Origin: Microbacterium sp. ET2
GTDB taxonomy: Bacteria > Actinomycetota > Actinomycetes > Actinomycetales > Microbacteriaceae
NCBI RefSeq assembly: GCF_030347395.1
Contig: NZ_CP128170.1
Span: 2,170,001 to 2,234,000 of the forward strand
Direction: 5' to 3'
Length of the DNA stretch: 64,000 nucleotides
The stretch's first letter is position 1, and every line of letters starts with the position of its first letter. The position numbers were made by a program, and so were the translations under genes. Below the pieces are notes generated by a model. It saw only the letters and a list, made by a program, of their open reading frames with translations, did no database searches and had not been told where the DNA came from. Below are positions 54,840 to 63,694 of this stretch, piece after piece.

Positions 54840-55657
54840 TCGCGGTGTGGGCCTCCCCGGGCATCGCCCGCCAGGCCGCCGTCGCGGTGGGCTCACTCAC
54901 GGCCCACGCCGTCACGACGACGAAGGCCGCCGACGCGCTCGCCGTCGTCGGGGGAGCGGCCTGGTGCTCCGATGCGACGGCCGCCCTCCAGGCCGGAGCC
55001 CGGGCAGTGCTGGCCGTGCACCCCGAGGGCGGCACCGCCGCCGACCTCCACGCGGTCCGCGCGGTCGCCGATGGCCGCCGGGTGTGGGTCGAGCGGCGAC
55101 TCCGACCCGCCCGACTCGCCGCGCAGGTGCGTGAGCTTCTCGCTGCGCCGCGATCGGCCCTCTTGCCCCCCTCGCTCATCGAGATCGACGTCGCGGCCGC
55201 GGGAGCGGATCTGGCCGATGCGCTCGCCGACGCGATCTCGTGGGTCGGCGTCGTCGTCCACGATCCCGTCGTGCGCCTCGAGGGCAGCGCGGCGACGCGC
55301 TACGGGGCGATCGCGCGGCTGACGGCGCTCACCGGGGTCGGCGACGCTGCGGCGTCGACGACCGTCGTCGTGACCGCGACTGCCGTTCGAGCGGGCGCCG
55401 GCGTACTTCGCGCGACCCTCCTCGCTCCTGCGCGCGTGGAGGTGGAGATCGACCTCGATGCCCGAACGCAGGCGGTCACCGTCACCGATGAGCAGGGTGC
55501 GATGACCCTCGCTCCCTCGTTCGACGATCCCCTGCGTCACGCCCTCCGACGGGCGATCGAGCGCCTCGACAGCGCCGAGCCCACCCATGATCTCGACGCT
55601 CTTGTCGACGATCGCGCAGCCGCAACGGGCATCTTCCGGCCGACCGACTATGCATAA
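54836..55657 (+). CDS. Hypothetical protein coupled to a Gfo/Idh dehydrogenase
   Basis: A 273-residue Ala/Val-rich soluble protein with GTG start overlapping the upstream dehydrogenase. I do not recognise a named family. The layout (short hydrophobic strands, VVGGAAWCSDATAALQAGARAVLAVHPEGG, then VWVERRLRPARL and a C-terminal beta-rich part) resembles a Gfo/Idh protein that has lost the glycine-rich loop and EKP motif, so it could be a non-catalytic partner. Coding bias is strong. Confidence 0.6.
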   Translation: MIAVWASPGIARQAAVAVGSLTAHAVTTTKAADALAVVGGAAWCSDATAALQAGARAVLAVHPEGGTAADLHAVRAVADGRRVWVERRLRPARLAAQVRELLAAPRSALLPPSLIEIDVAAAGADLADALADAISWVGVVVHDPVVRLEGSAATRYGAIARLTALTGVGDAAASTTVVVTATAVRAGAGVLRATLLAPARVEVEIDLDARTQAVTVTDEQGAMTLAPSFDDPLRHALRRAIERLDSAEPTHDLDALVDDRAAATGIFRPTDYA

Positions 55658-55675
55658 AACAGGCTGATATCTGGC

Positions 55676-55691
55676 ATCCGCATATTCGGAT
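55676..55691 (+). promoter_or_regulatory. Near-perfect 16-bp palindrome upstream of the extradiol dioxygenase operon
   Basis: ATCCGCATATTCGGAT pairs at all but one position pair and lies 82 bp before the dioxygenase ATG in a relatively AT-rich spacer (55658-55773). Probable operator for a GntR/IclR-size dimer. Confidence 0.5.
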
Positions 55692-55773
55692 TCCCTTATG
55701 TCTTTAATCGACCGATAGTGGATCTGGGCGCCGAAGTGACACGCCCCCCAGAGCTTTTTCGAAAGGGTCGAAG

Positions 55774-56784
55774 ATGATCAAGCTTCTCTCTCACCTGTCC
55801 TATATCTCCATCACGACGCCCGACGTCGAGGCGTCGGTGAAGTTCTACGAGGAGGAGGTCGGACTCACCGTCGTCGACCGCGTCGACGGACGCGTGTACC
55901 TCCGCTGCTGGGGTGACTACTACGCCTACTCGGTGGTCGTGGTTCCCGGCGACGAGCCGACGCTGGAGACGATGGCGTGGCGCACCTCGAGCGAGGAGGC
56001 CCTCGACGAGGCCGTCAAGCGCATCGAGGCGGCGGGCGTTCAGGGCGAGTGGTTCGAGGCGCACAAGATCGGGCGCGCATACCGCTTCGTCGGTCCGCAG
56101 GGTCACCCCATGACCCTCCACTGGAACGTCACGCGCCACCAGGCGCCGGGACACACCGCGTCGATCTACCCCGACCGCCCCGAGAAGCGCAGCAAGATCG
56201 CCGGTGCACCCCGCCAGCTCGACCACGTCACGATCGCTGCGCGCGACGTCGACGAGTTCGCGAAGTGGTACAACGAGGTGCTGGGCTTCCGCATCATGGC
56301 CCGCACCGTCCTCGACCAGGCCCCGATCTCGGTGTTCAGCGTGCTGACCACCAACGAGAAGTCGCATGACCTCGGCGTCGTCCTGGACGGTTCGACCCGG
56401 CCCGGCCGCATCAATCACTACGCGTTCTGGGTCGACACCTACGAAGAGCTCCTCATCGCCGCCGACACGCTCATGGAGCGCGACATCCCGATCGAGTACG
56501 GCCCATCCATCCACGGCATCGGCGAGCAGACGTTCCTGTATTACCGCGAGCCGTCCTCGATGCGCATCGAGCTGAACACCGGCGGCTACCGCAACTACGT
56601 GCCGGACTGGACGCCCAACACCTGGAAGCCCTCGCTCGGATCGAGCAACATGTACCGCAACGGCGCCATGCCGATGTCGATGACGGAATCGTTCCCGTCC
56701 GCCGACGGCCCGAGCGCGACCGAGGAGGGCGTGCCCGACGAGATCCGTGACGCGCTCATCAACCCGTACACCACGACCGGCTGA
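55774..56784 (+). CDS. Type I extradiol dioxygenase (VOC superfamily)
   Basis: A 336-residue ring-cleavage dioxygenase with two vicinal-oxygen-chelate domains. The first (SYISITTPDVEASVKFYEEEVG) is structural; the second carries the Fe(II) ligands His151 (QLDHVTIAARD), His215 (RINHYAFWVD) and Glu266 (SSMRIELNTGGYR). Family members cleave catechols meta to the hydroxyls (catechol 2,3-, homoprotocatechuate 2,3-type). The exact catechol is unknown. First gene of the operon ending at 62038; followed by a stable hairpin before the next gene. Confidence 0.88.
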   Translation: MIKLLSHLSYISITTPDVEASVKFYEEEVGLTVVDRVDGRVYLRCWGDYYAYSVVVVPGDEPTLETMAWRTSSEEALDEAVKRIEAAGVQGEWFEAHKIGRAYRFVGPQGHPMTLHWNVTRHQAPGHTASIYPDRPEKRSKIAGAPRQLDHVTIAARDVDEFAKWYNEVLGFRIMARTVLDQAPISVFSVLTTNEKSHDLGVVLDGSTRPGRINHYAFWVDTYEELLIAADTLMERDIPIEYGPSIHGIGEQTFLYYREPSSMRIELNTGGYRNYVPDWTPNTWKPSLGSSNMYRNGAMPMSMTESFPSADGPSATEEGVPDEIRDALINPYTTTG

Positions 56785-56798
56785 TCACGTGCTCCACT

Positions 56799-56829
56799 CC
56801 TGGGGCGGTCGTTCGGCGGCCGCCCCAGG
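56799..56829 (+). terminator. Intercistronic hairpin between dioxygenase and FAH genes
   Basis: Perfect 10-bp stem CCTGGGGCGG/CCGCCCCAGG (56799-56808 and 56820-56829) with an 11-base loop, 15 bases after the dioxygenase stop and 27 before the next start. No T tract, so it more likely attenuates transcription or stabilises the upstream mRNA than terminates fully. Confidence 0.5.
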
Positions 56830-56856
56830 CACCACGTCAGGATTCGAGGAGGACTC

Positions 56857-57824
56857 ATGACGACACCACCCCCCGCTCCCTTCGCTCTCGCCCGCTACCG
56901 CGAGGGCGATTCCGTGCGTCTGGGCCTCGTCGCCGGCGACCGCATCCGACCGCTCGGAGAGACCGAGCTCGGCGCGGCGAGCGTCAACGGTTTCCTCGCC
57001 GCACCCGACTGGTCGCGGCTGCAGAAGCTGGCGGAGCAGACGGATGCCGCGTGGCGGCCGCTCGACGAGGTCACCCTGACTGCTCCGGTGGAACCCCGGC
57101 AGGTGCTGCAAGCCGGTGCGAACTACCGCACCCACGTGGTGCAGCTGATCATGGCGGGGCTGACGAAGGGCGGCGAGTCGGAACTGAGCCCCGACGAGGT
57201 GCGCGCGAAGGCCGAGAAGATCATGGACGCCCGGGCCGCGAGCGGTCGGCCCTTCATCTTCCTCGGCCTCGCGCAGTGCGTCGTCGGTGACGACGCACCA
57301 CTGGAGCTCCCCTCCTACAGCGACACCCACGACTGGGAGCTGGGCTCGCCGTGGTGATCGGCCGGGAAGCGTTCCGGGTGACCCCGGAGAGCGCGCTCGA
57401 CCACGTCGCCGGCTACACGATCGTCAACGACATCACCACGCGCGACCGCGTGTTCCCGCCCGACGTGGGAGACATCGGCGCGGACTGGTTCCGCTCGAAG
57501 AACGCGCCCGGATTCCTCCCGACGGGCCCGTACCTCGTGCCGGCTCCGTTCGTCGACCCGAGCGACCTGTCCGTGCGCCTCGAGCTGAACGGCGAGGTCA
57601 TGCAGGACGCGACGACGGCGGAGCTCGTCTTCGACGTGCCGACCCTCATCTCCGCCGCATCGCAGACCCTCCCCCTTCTCCCGGGCGACCTCCTCCTCAC
57701 GGGCAGCCCCGCCGGCAACGGCCAGCACTGGAAGCGGTTCCTCCGCGACGGCGACGTCATGACCGGCACGATCGAGGGCCTGGGAACCCAGGTCCTCCGC
57801 TGCGTGGCGGAGGTCGGCGCGTGA
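56857..57824 (+). pseudogene. Fumarylacetoacetate hydrolase family protein, frameshifted as sequenced
   Basis: FAH-superfamily enzyme (hydrolase, isomerase or decarboxylase of ring-fission products), about 323 residues when repaired. One frame ends DTHDWELGSPW-stop; the other carries VVIGREAFRVTPESALDHVAGYTIVNDITTRD with the metal-site Glu/Asp motifs and the late GDLLLTGSPAGNG. At 57341-57347 TGGGCTC stands where TGGAGCTC is expected: the missing A would give DWELELAVVIG, the family motif. Of the nine breaks this is the only one-base loss. ATG preceded by GAGGAGGAC. Confidence 0.82.
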
Positions 57825-58838
57825 GCGGGCACACCGAGACGACACGTCCGTCCGAGAACCCGGCCGACCTCGACCGCACCGATCCCGAGGGCGAGATCGC
57901 GGCACGTGCCGCGGCCTACCGCAACTGGGGGCGCTGGGGTGAGGACGACGTGCTCGGGACCCTCAACTTCATCGATGCCGAGGCGCGCGTCGCCGCGGCA
58001 TCCCTCGTCCGTGAGGGGATCGTGGTCTCCCTCGCGCAGGCCTTCGACACCGACGGGCCCCAGACCGGCTGGCGGCGCCGCACGAACCCGGTCCATACGA
58101 TGACCGACACCGGCACCGACGCCGAGCGGGGCAACCAGGGCTTCCCGCACGGCATCGGCGGCGCTGACGACGTGATCGCGATGCCGCTGCAGTGCTCGAC
58201 GCAGTGGGACGGTCTCGGGCACATCTTCGACCACGGCATGGCGTGGAACGGTCGTCGTGCGGGCGACGTCGTCACCAGCGACGGCGACCTCGTCACCGGC
58301 ATCGAGCACACCCGCACCTCGTTCGTCACCCGCGGCGTGCTGCTCGATGTCGCCGCGCACCTGCGCCCCGACACGGGCGAGCCTCGAGGACGGCTACGCC
58401 ATCTCGGCCGCCGATCTCGAGGCCACGATCGCCGCGCAGGGGCCGTCGAGCCGGGTGGGTCGCGGGGACATCGTCGTGGTGCGCACCGGGCGCTATGCGC
58501 GCACGCGCCGCGAGGGCTGGAACGGCTACGCCGGAGGCTCGGCGGCGGGGCTCTCGCTCACCACCGCCGGGTGGCTCCACCGCACCGAGATCGCCGGGAT
58601 CGCCACCGATACGTGGGGCTTCGAGGTGCGGCCGAACGAGTTCGACGTACCCTCCTTCCAACCCCTCCACCAGGTCGTGATCCCCAACATGGGACTCTCG
58701 ATCGGTGAGATGTGGAACCTGGAAGAGCTCGCCGAGACCTGCCACGGTCTCGGCCGGTTCGACTTCTTCCTCGCCGCACCGACCCTGCCGATCACCGGCG
58801 CGGTCGGATCGCCCGTCAATCCCGTCGCCGTCCTGTAG
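57821..58838 (+). pseudogene. Cyclase-family (kynurenine-formamidase-like) hydrolase, frameshifted as sequenced
   Basis: About 338 residues when repaired; metal-dependent hydrolase of the PF04199 cyclase group. N-terminal part contains NWGRWGEDDVLGTLNFI and the metal-binding region STQWDGLGHIFDHG; the C-terminal frame resumes LEDGYAISAADLEATIAAQG and contains RRGDIVVVRTGR-like strands. Break at 58379-58385, GAGCCTC for GAGCTC (DTGE-LEDGYAI). GTG start overlaps the FAH stop. Probably hydrolyses a ring-fission or lactone/amide intermediate. Confidence 0.82.
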
Positions 58839-58874
58839 ACGGCGCGCACACCCACAGAACAGGGAGGTTCTGAA

Positions 58875-60041
58875 ATGACCGAGCAGCATGACGATGCCGT
58901 TCAGGACAATGCCGTGCAGAAGGTCGCGATCGCCGGTGCCGGCGTCGCGGGACTCGCCGCCGCGATCCGGTTGGCGGCGAACGGCGTCGACGTCGACCTG
59001 TACGAATCCAAGCCCGAGCTCACGGCCCTGGGGTCGGGGATCTCGCTGCAGGGGAATGCGCTCCGGGTCTTCGACGCCCTCGGTGCGTGGGACGACATCC
59101 GTGCCGCCGGTTTCGCGTTCGAGGGCCTGACGCTGCGCGCCCCCGGACCCGAAGCCCCCGTGGTGGCGAACCTCCCCGACGTCAAGACCGGCGGTCCGGA
59201 CTATCCGGCGGCGATGGGGATGCCGCGGCCTGACCTCGCGCGAATCCTGCTCGAGCACGCCGAGAAGGCGGGTGCCCGGGTGCACTTCGGTCGCTCGATC
59301 ACCGGTATCGATGCCCGCGCGAACGACGCGGTGGAGGTCTTCGTCGACGGCGAGTCGGCCGGCGAGTACGACCTGCTGATCGGCGCCGACGGGCTGAACT
59401 CCGCGATCCGAGAGATGATCGGCATCACCGAGAAGCCCGAGCCGACCGGGATGGGCATCTGGCGCACCTTCGTCTCCCGCCCCGCCGAGGTCGAGCGCAG
59501 CGAGCTCTACTACGGCGGGCCCGTCTACATCGCCGGGTACACCCCCACCGGTGAGAACTCGATGTACGCCTTCCTCGTCGAGAAGGCGCAGGACCGTCAG
59601 GGCGTGTCCGATGAGGAGGCGACCCGCATCATGATCGAGGAGTCGCGCGCGTACGGCGGCCCCTGGAACGCGATCCGCGCCGACCTGGAGAAGGGTGCGC
59701 ACGCCAACTACACATGGTTCACCAAGCACCTCGTCGACGGACCGTGGAACCGCGGCCGCGTCGTCATCATCGGCGACGCCGCGCACAGCTGCCCTCCGAC
59801 GATCGCCCAGGGCGCGGCCCAGGGTCTGGAGGACGCCCTCGTGCTGACCGAGCTCCTCACCACCCGCGACACGGTCGATCAGGACCTCTGGGACACCTTC
59901 CACGCGCGGCGCCTGCCGCGGGCGAAGGCGGTGGTCGAGGCATCCGTCCAGCTCGGACAGTGGCAGATCGACGGCAATCGTGATGCCGACGCCGGCGGCC
60001 TCATCTTCGGCATCGCCCAGCAGATGGCCCAGCCCGCATGA
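58875..60041 (+). CDS. FAD-dependent aromatic monooxygenase (3-hydroxybenzoate 6-hydroxylase-like)
   Basis: A 388-residue class A flavin hydroxylase. FAD motif VAIAGAGVAGLAAAIRLAANG, DG motif LLIGADGLNSAIRE and GD motif VVIIGDAAHSCPPTIAQGAAQGLEDA are complete. Such enzymes hydroxylate or oxidatively decarboxylate phenolic acids to the catechol or hydroquinone used by a ring-cleavage dioxygenase. ATG with GGGAGG upstream; overlaps the amidohydrolase by four bases. The specific substrate is not identifiable. Confidence 0.87.
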   Translation: MTEQHDDAVQDNAVQKVAIAGAGVAGLAAAIRLAANGVDVDLYESKPELTALGSGISLQGNALRVFDALGAWDDIRAAGFAFEGLTLRAPGPEAPVVANLPDVKTGGPDYPAAMGMPRPDLARILLEHAEKAGARVHFGRSITGIDARANDAVEVFVDGESAGEYDLLIGADGLNSAIREMIGITEKPEPTGMGIWRTFVSRPAEVERSELYYGGPVYIAGYTPTGENSMYAFLVEKAQDRQGVSDEEATRIMIEESRAYGGPWNAIRADLEKGAHANYTWFTKHLVDGPWNRGRVVIIGDAAHSCPPTIAQGAAQGLEDALVLTELLTTRDTVDQDLWDTFHARRLPRAKAVVEASVQLGQWQIDGNRDADAGGLIFGIAQQMAQPA

Positions 60042-61057
60042 GCGCCGTCGCCCCGATCACCGACGTACACGCGCACGTGCTGCTGCCGGCGCTGCACGCC
60101 GAGGTCGAGCGACGAGCGCCGGACGAGGTGCGCGCCGCCGCCGAGCTGGACCTGCGTCGAAACGGCGCCGAGAGCCAGGCGGTGTCGGGCCCGATGGTGG
60201 GTTCGCGCATCCCGAAGCTCACCGACGTCGCCGTGCGGCTGGCCGATATGGATGCCCAGGGCGTCGATCGCCAGTGGGTGAGCGCGTCGCCGAACCACTT
60301 CTACCCGTGGGCGAACGAAGGACTGTCGGTGTGGATCGCGATGGAGGCCAACCGCCTCATCGCCGAACACATCGCCGAGGCCCCCGACCGTCTCACCGGT
60401 CTCGGCGTCGTCCCGCTCCAGCACCCCGAACGGATCGTCGAGTGCCTCGACGACGCCGTCCTCGGTCGCGGACTCGCGGGGGTGGAGATCTCCTCCTTCG
60501 CCGGCGACGTCGAGCTCTCGGACGAGCGGCTCGAGCCGTTCTGGGCACGGGCGGCCGAACTCGGCGTCGTGATCTTCCTGCACCCCTTCGGCTGCAGCCT
60601 CGACGAGCGGCTCGACCGGTTCTATCTCGCCAACACGGTGGGACAGCCGGTGGAGAATGCCGTGGCGCTGTCGCACCTCATCTTCTCGGGCGTGCTCGAC
60701 CGGCATCCGGATCTGAAGATCGTCGCCGCGCACGGCGGCGGGTATCTTCCCACGGTGATCGGGCGCTCCGATCACGCCTGGCGGGTGCGGCCCGACGCGC
60801 GGCGCTGTGCGCACCTGCCGTCGACGTACCTGTCGAAGCTGTGGTTCGACACCGTGGTGCACGACGCGCGGACGCTCCGCGCCCTCGTGGACGTCGCGGG
60901 CGGCACCAAGGTCGTCCTCGGCAGCGACTACCCCTTCGACATGGGACTGGAAGACCCGGTCTCCTTCGTGCAGGACGCAGACCTGTCCGAGGAGACCACC
61001 CGGCGGATCCTGTCGGAGAACGCCGCCGAGCTCCTGCGGACGCGGGTGAAGGTATGA
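60038..61057 (+). CDS. Amidohydrolase-2 family (ACMSD-like) decarboxylase/hydrolase
   Basis: A 339-residue TIM-barrel with the metal set of the ACMSD group: HxH in ITDVHAHVLLP, His in VIFLHPFGCS, His in IVAAHGGGYLP and Asp in VLGSDYPFDMGLED. Family members decarboxylate aminocarboxymuconate semialdehyde, resorcylate or similar ring-derived acids. Coupled to the monooxygenase and FAH genes by four-base overlaps, so it acts within the extradiol pathway. It is a different branch from the amidohydrolase at 5681. Confidence 0.86.
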   Translation: MSAVAPITDVHAHVLLPALHAEVERRAPDEVRAAAELDLRRNGAESQAVSGPMVGSRIPKLTDVAVRLADMDAQGVDRQWVSASPNHFYPWANEGLSVWIAMEANRLIAEHIAEAPDRLTGLGVVPLQHPERIVECLDDAVLGRGLAGVEISSFAGDVELSDERLEPFWARAAELGVVIFLHPFGCSLDERLDRFYLANTVGQPVENAVALSHLIFSGVLDRHPDLKIVAAHGGGYLPTVIGRSDHAWRVRPDARRCAHLPSTYLSKLWFDTVVHDARTLRALVDVAGGTKVVLGSDYPFDMGLEDPVSFVQDADLSEETTRRILSENAAELLRTRVKV

Positions 61058-62038
61058 AGATCGCACGTTGGACGGGTGGGGGCGAGGGCTTCATCATCGG
61101 CGATCGCGTCGTGCCGTTCCCCGACGGACTGACCGTCGCGCGGGTGCTCGCGGGCGGACTGCCGCTCGCGCAGGCGCTGCACCATCGCGTCAGCGACAGC
61201 CGCACGATCGCCGATCACGGCCGGCCGCTGGAGGATGTCACGCTGCTCGCGCCGCTGCAGCCGGCGTCGGTCCGCGACTTCGTGACCTTCGAAGAGCACG
61301 TCGAAGGCGTGAGCGCCGGCGTCGAGGGCAAGAGCAACGTCGCCGATGAGTGGTACCAGGCGCCGACGTTCTACTTCACCAATCCGCACACCATCCTCGG
61401 CCCTGACGAGACGGTGGATCCACCCGTCACCGAGCGCCTCGACTTCGAGCTCGAAGTCGCCGTCGTCATCGGCGACGTCGCCGGATCGACAGGCTCGAAC
61501 CTCGACGCCGAGCAGGCGGCGGCGCACATCTTCGGCTACACGATCATGAACGACTGGTCGGCCCGCGACCTTCAGGCGCGTGAGATGAAGGTGCGCCTCG
61601 GACCCGCGAAGGGCAAGGACTTCGGCACGAGCCTCGGTCCCTGGATCGTCACCGCCGACGAACTCGCGCACCATCTCGACGACGACGGCTTCCTCGCGAT
61701 CCGCGCCGAGGTGCGGGTCAACGGCGAGCTCATCGGCGAAGATCTCGTGTCGAACATGGGCTGGCCCTTCCCCGAGGCTCGTCGCCTACGCCTCGCGCAA
61801 CTCGCGCGTCGCGTCGGGGGACGTGCTCGGTTCGGGGACGGTCGGCAACGGCGGATGCCTCGGCGAGCTGTGGGGCCGCAACGGCGACCTGACACCGCCG
61901 CCCCTGAAGCCCGGCGATGTCGTGACGATGTCGGTCGAGGGCCTGGGTGAGTTGAGCGGTCGGGTGGGGGAGTACGTCCGGGCCCCCGAGCTGCCCGTCG
62001 CTCGTCCCCGCCCACGGCTGCGGCGGCGACCACTTTAG
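61054..62038 (+). pseudogene. Fumarylacetoacetate hydrolase family protein, frameshifted as sequenced
   Basis: Second FAH protein of the operon, about 327 residues when repaired. Metal-site motifs RLDFELEVAVVIGD and IMNDWSARDLQAREMK lie in the first frame; the second resumes LVAYASRNSRVASGDVLGSG and ends in GELSGRVGEYV. The break at 61774-61780 reads GAGGCTC instead of GAGCTC (WPFPE-LVAYAS), the complement-strand version of the usual anomaly. This subgroup includes 2-keto-4-pentenoate hydratases and oxaloacetate tautomerase/acylpyruvate hydrolases. It follows the amidohydrolase with ATGA overlap and ends the operon. Confidence 0.83.
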
Positions 62039-62067
62039 TTGCTTTTCGACTGAAGCAGGCCTAAGAT
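62039..62067 (+). promoter_or_regulatory. Promoter of the MFS-oxidase genes, with island motif in the spacer
   Basis: TTGCTT (62039-62044)-17 bp-TAAGAT (62062-62067) starts one base after the FAH stop. TTTCGACTGAAGC (62044-62056; complement GCTTCAGTCGAAA) lies between the boxes. The architecture matches the promoter at 40872-40900. Confidence 0.6.
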
Positions 62068-62107
62068 GGACATGACGTCGGGGTCCTCCGGGCCCGTTCC
62101 CGCCGTG

Positions 62108-63664
62108 ATGGATCGGATGGGGCACACCGAGTCGCGTCGACGGCCCGATCGATCGGGCACATCGAATATGCCGCTCTCCCGCGCCAGGCTCCGCCTGCTC
62201 GTCTTCTCCCTTCTGACCGCCGCCTTCCTCGGCGCCCTCGACCACACGGTCGTCGCGACCTCACTGGCCACCGTGGCCGGTGACCTCGGTGCCCTCGAAC
62301 ACATGAGCTGGGTGGTCGTCGGCTACACCCTCGCCGCGACGGTGCTGCTCCCCGTCCTCGGCAAGCTCGGCGACATCCTGGGCCCGCGGGCGGTGTTCCT
62401 GACCTCCCTCGTCGTCTTCATCGTCGCCTCGCTCGCGTGCGGCTTCTCCCAGGACATGACCCAGCTCGTCATCGCGCGTGTGCTGCAGGGGGCCAGCTCG
62501 GCGGGGCTTCAGCTGATGTCGCAGACGATCGTCGCGTATGTCACCACTCCGCGCGAGCGGCCGCGGTACCTCGCCATCATCGGAGCCGCGTTCCCGGTCG
62601 CCATCGTGCTCGGCCCCCTCTTCGGCGGTCTCATCACCGACTTCTGGGGCTGGCCGTGGGTGTTCTGGGTCAACGTGCCCGTGGGCCTGGTCGCCCTCGT
62701 GCTGGCCGTCGTCGCGGTGCCGCACGTCGAGCCGTCGGGGAGGCGCAGCTTCGACGTCCCGGGCGCGGTCCTGTTCACCGTGGCGATGGTCGCCCTCGTG
62801 CTCGCCGTCAGCTGGGTCGGCGACCCCGCGGCATCCGTCCCGGTGCTCATCGCCTTCGCGGTCGCCGGCGTGACCTTCACGGCGTTCTTCGTGGTGGAGG
62901 CGCGGGTGGCCGAGCCCTTCGTGCCGCTGCGCGCCTTCCGCAGCCGCACGGTCGCTGCCGGCATCGCCCTGTCGGGGATCATCGGCATCGGCCTGTTCTC
63001 GGTCACCGCGTACCTTCCGACGTACTTCCAGATGGCCTACGGCACCACCGCGACCGTGTCGGGGCTCGTCCCCATCGCCACGGTGTTCGGGATGCTGGTG
63101 GCCAACCTCGGCACCGGATGGCTCGCCAGCCGCACGGGGCGCTACCGGCCCTATCCGATCATCGGCACGACCCTCGGTGCCATCGGACTCTTCACCATGT
63201 CGCTCCTTCCGGTCGGGCTCCCCCTCTGGGTGCCGATGGTGGTCATGGCCGTGGTCGGGCTCGGCACCGGGAGCTTCATGAGCCTCGTGATCGCCGTCGT
63301 GCAGTCGGCCACGCCGCGCAGCGAGACCGGCAGCATCACCGCGACGATCAACCTCGTCCGCCAGGTGGGCTCGACGGTCGCGACCGCCGTCATCGGGGGA
63401 GTGGTCGGTTTCGGCGTCGCGGCGCGCCTGCCGTCGATGATTGATCCGAACGGGCTCACGCCGCAGGTCGTGCGCGAATCCTCCCTCGCCGTCCAGACCG
63501 AGGTCGCCGCGATCTACCGCGACGTGCTGGCCCCGGTCTTCCTCGCCCTCGCCGTGGTCTACGCCCTCGGCATCATCGCCGCGCTGCTCCTTCCCGGCGG
63601 CCGGCTCTCCGACGAGGCGCCGGCCGACACCCCCGTCGACGCCGACCGCGTCACCACGCCCTGA
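62108..63664 (+). CDS. MFS transporter, DHA2/EmrB-QacA type (14 TM)
   Basis: Drug:H+ antiporter-like membrane protein with about fourteen hydrophobic segments, from LLVFSLLTAAFLGALDHTVVATSL (helix 1 with the DHA2 motif) to VFLALAVVYALGIIAALLL. GKLGDILGPRAVFL is the MFS loop motif A. The longest frame starts at 62066, but that ATG overlaps the -10 box, so a start at 62108 (518 residues) or even 62168 is more credible; no strong ribosome-binding site is seen. Probably exports or imports an aromatic or glycoside; co-transcribed with the following C-glycoside oxidase. Confidence 0.85.
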   Translation: MDRMGHTESRRRPDRSGTSNMPLSRARLRLLVFSLLTAAFLGALDHTVVATSLATVAGDLGALEHMSWVVVGYTLAATVLLPVLGKLGDILGPRAVFLTSLVVFIVASLACGFSQDMTQLVIARVLQGASSAGLQLMSQTIVAYVTTPRERPRYLAIIGAAFPVAIVLGPLFGGLITDFWGWPWVFWVNVPVGLVALVLAVVAVPHVEPSGRRSFDVPGAVLFTVAMVALVLAVSWVGDPAASVPVLIAFAVAGVTFTAFFVVEARVAEPFVPLRAFRSRTVAAGIALSGIIGIGLFSVTAYLPTYFQMAYGTTATVSGLVPIATVFGMLVANLGTGWLASRTGRYRPYPIIGTTLGAIGLFTMSLLPVGLPLWVPMVVMAVVGLGTGSFMSLVIAVVQSATPRSETGSITATINLVRQVGSTVATAVIGGVVGFGVAARLPSMIDPNGLTPQVVRESSLAVQTEVAAIYRDVLAPVFLALAVVYALGIIAALLLPGGRLSDEAPADTPVDADRVTTP

Positions 63665-63694
63665 ACCCCCTCACCCGCACCACCAGGAGTCACC

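Noticed and set aside
7500..61780. Programmed ribosomal frameshifting at the nine broken genes
   Set aside because: No slippery heptamer or downstream structure is common to them, unrelated families are affected, both strand orientations occur, and the shared feature is a palindromic DNA hexamer in differing codon phase.
7500..61780. Real gene decay of the pca, FAH and CGD genes
   Set aside because: Each has a single indel and complete conservation of catalytic residues on both sides of it; decaying genes would carry scattered stops and deletions.
62066..62107. First ATG of the 14-TM transporter frame
   Set aside because: It lies inside the TAAGAT -10 box of a well-spaced promoter, so the transcript should begin downstream of it.
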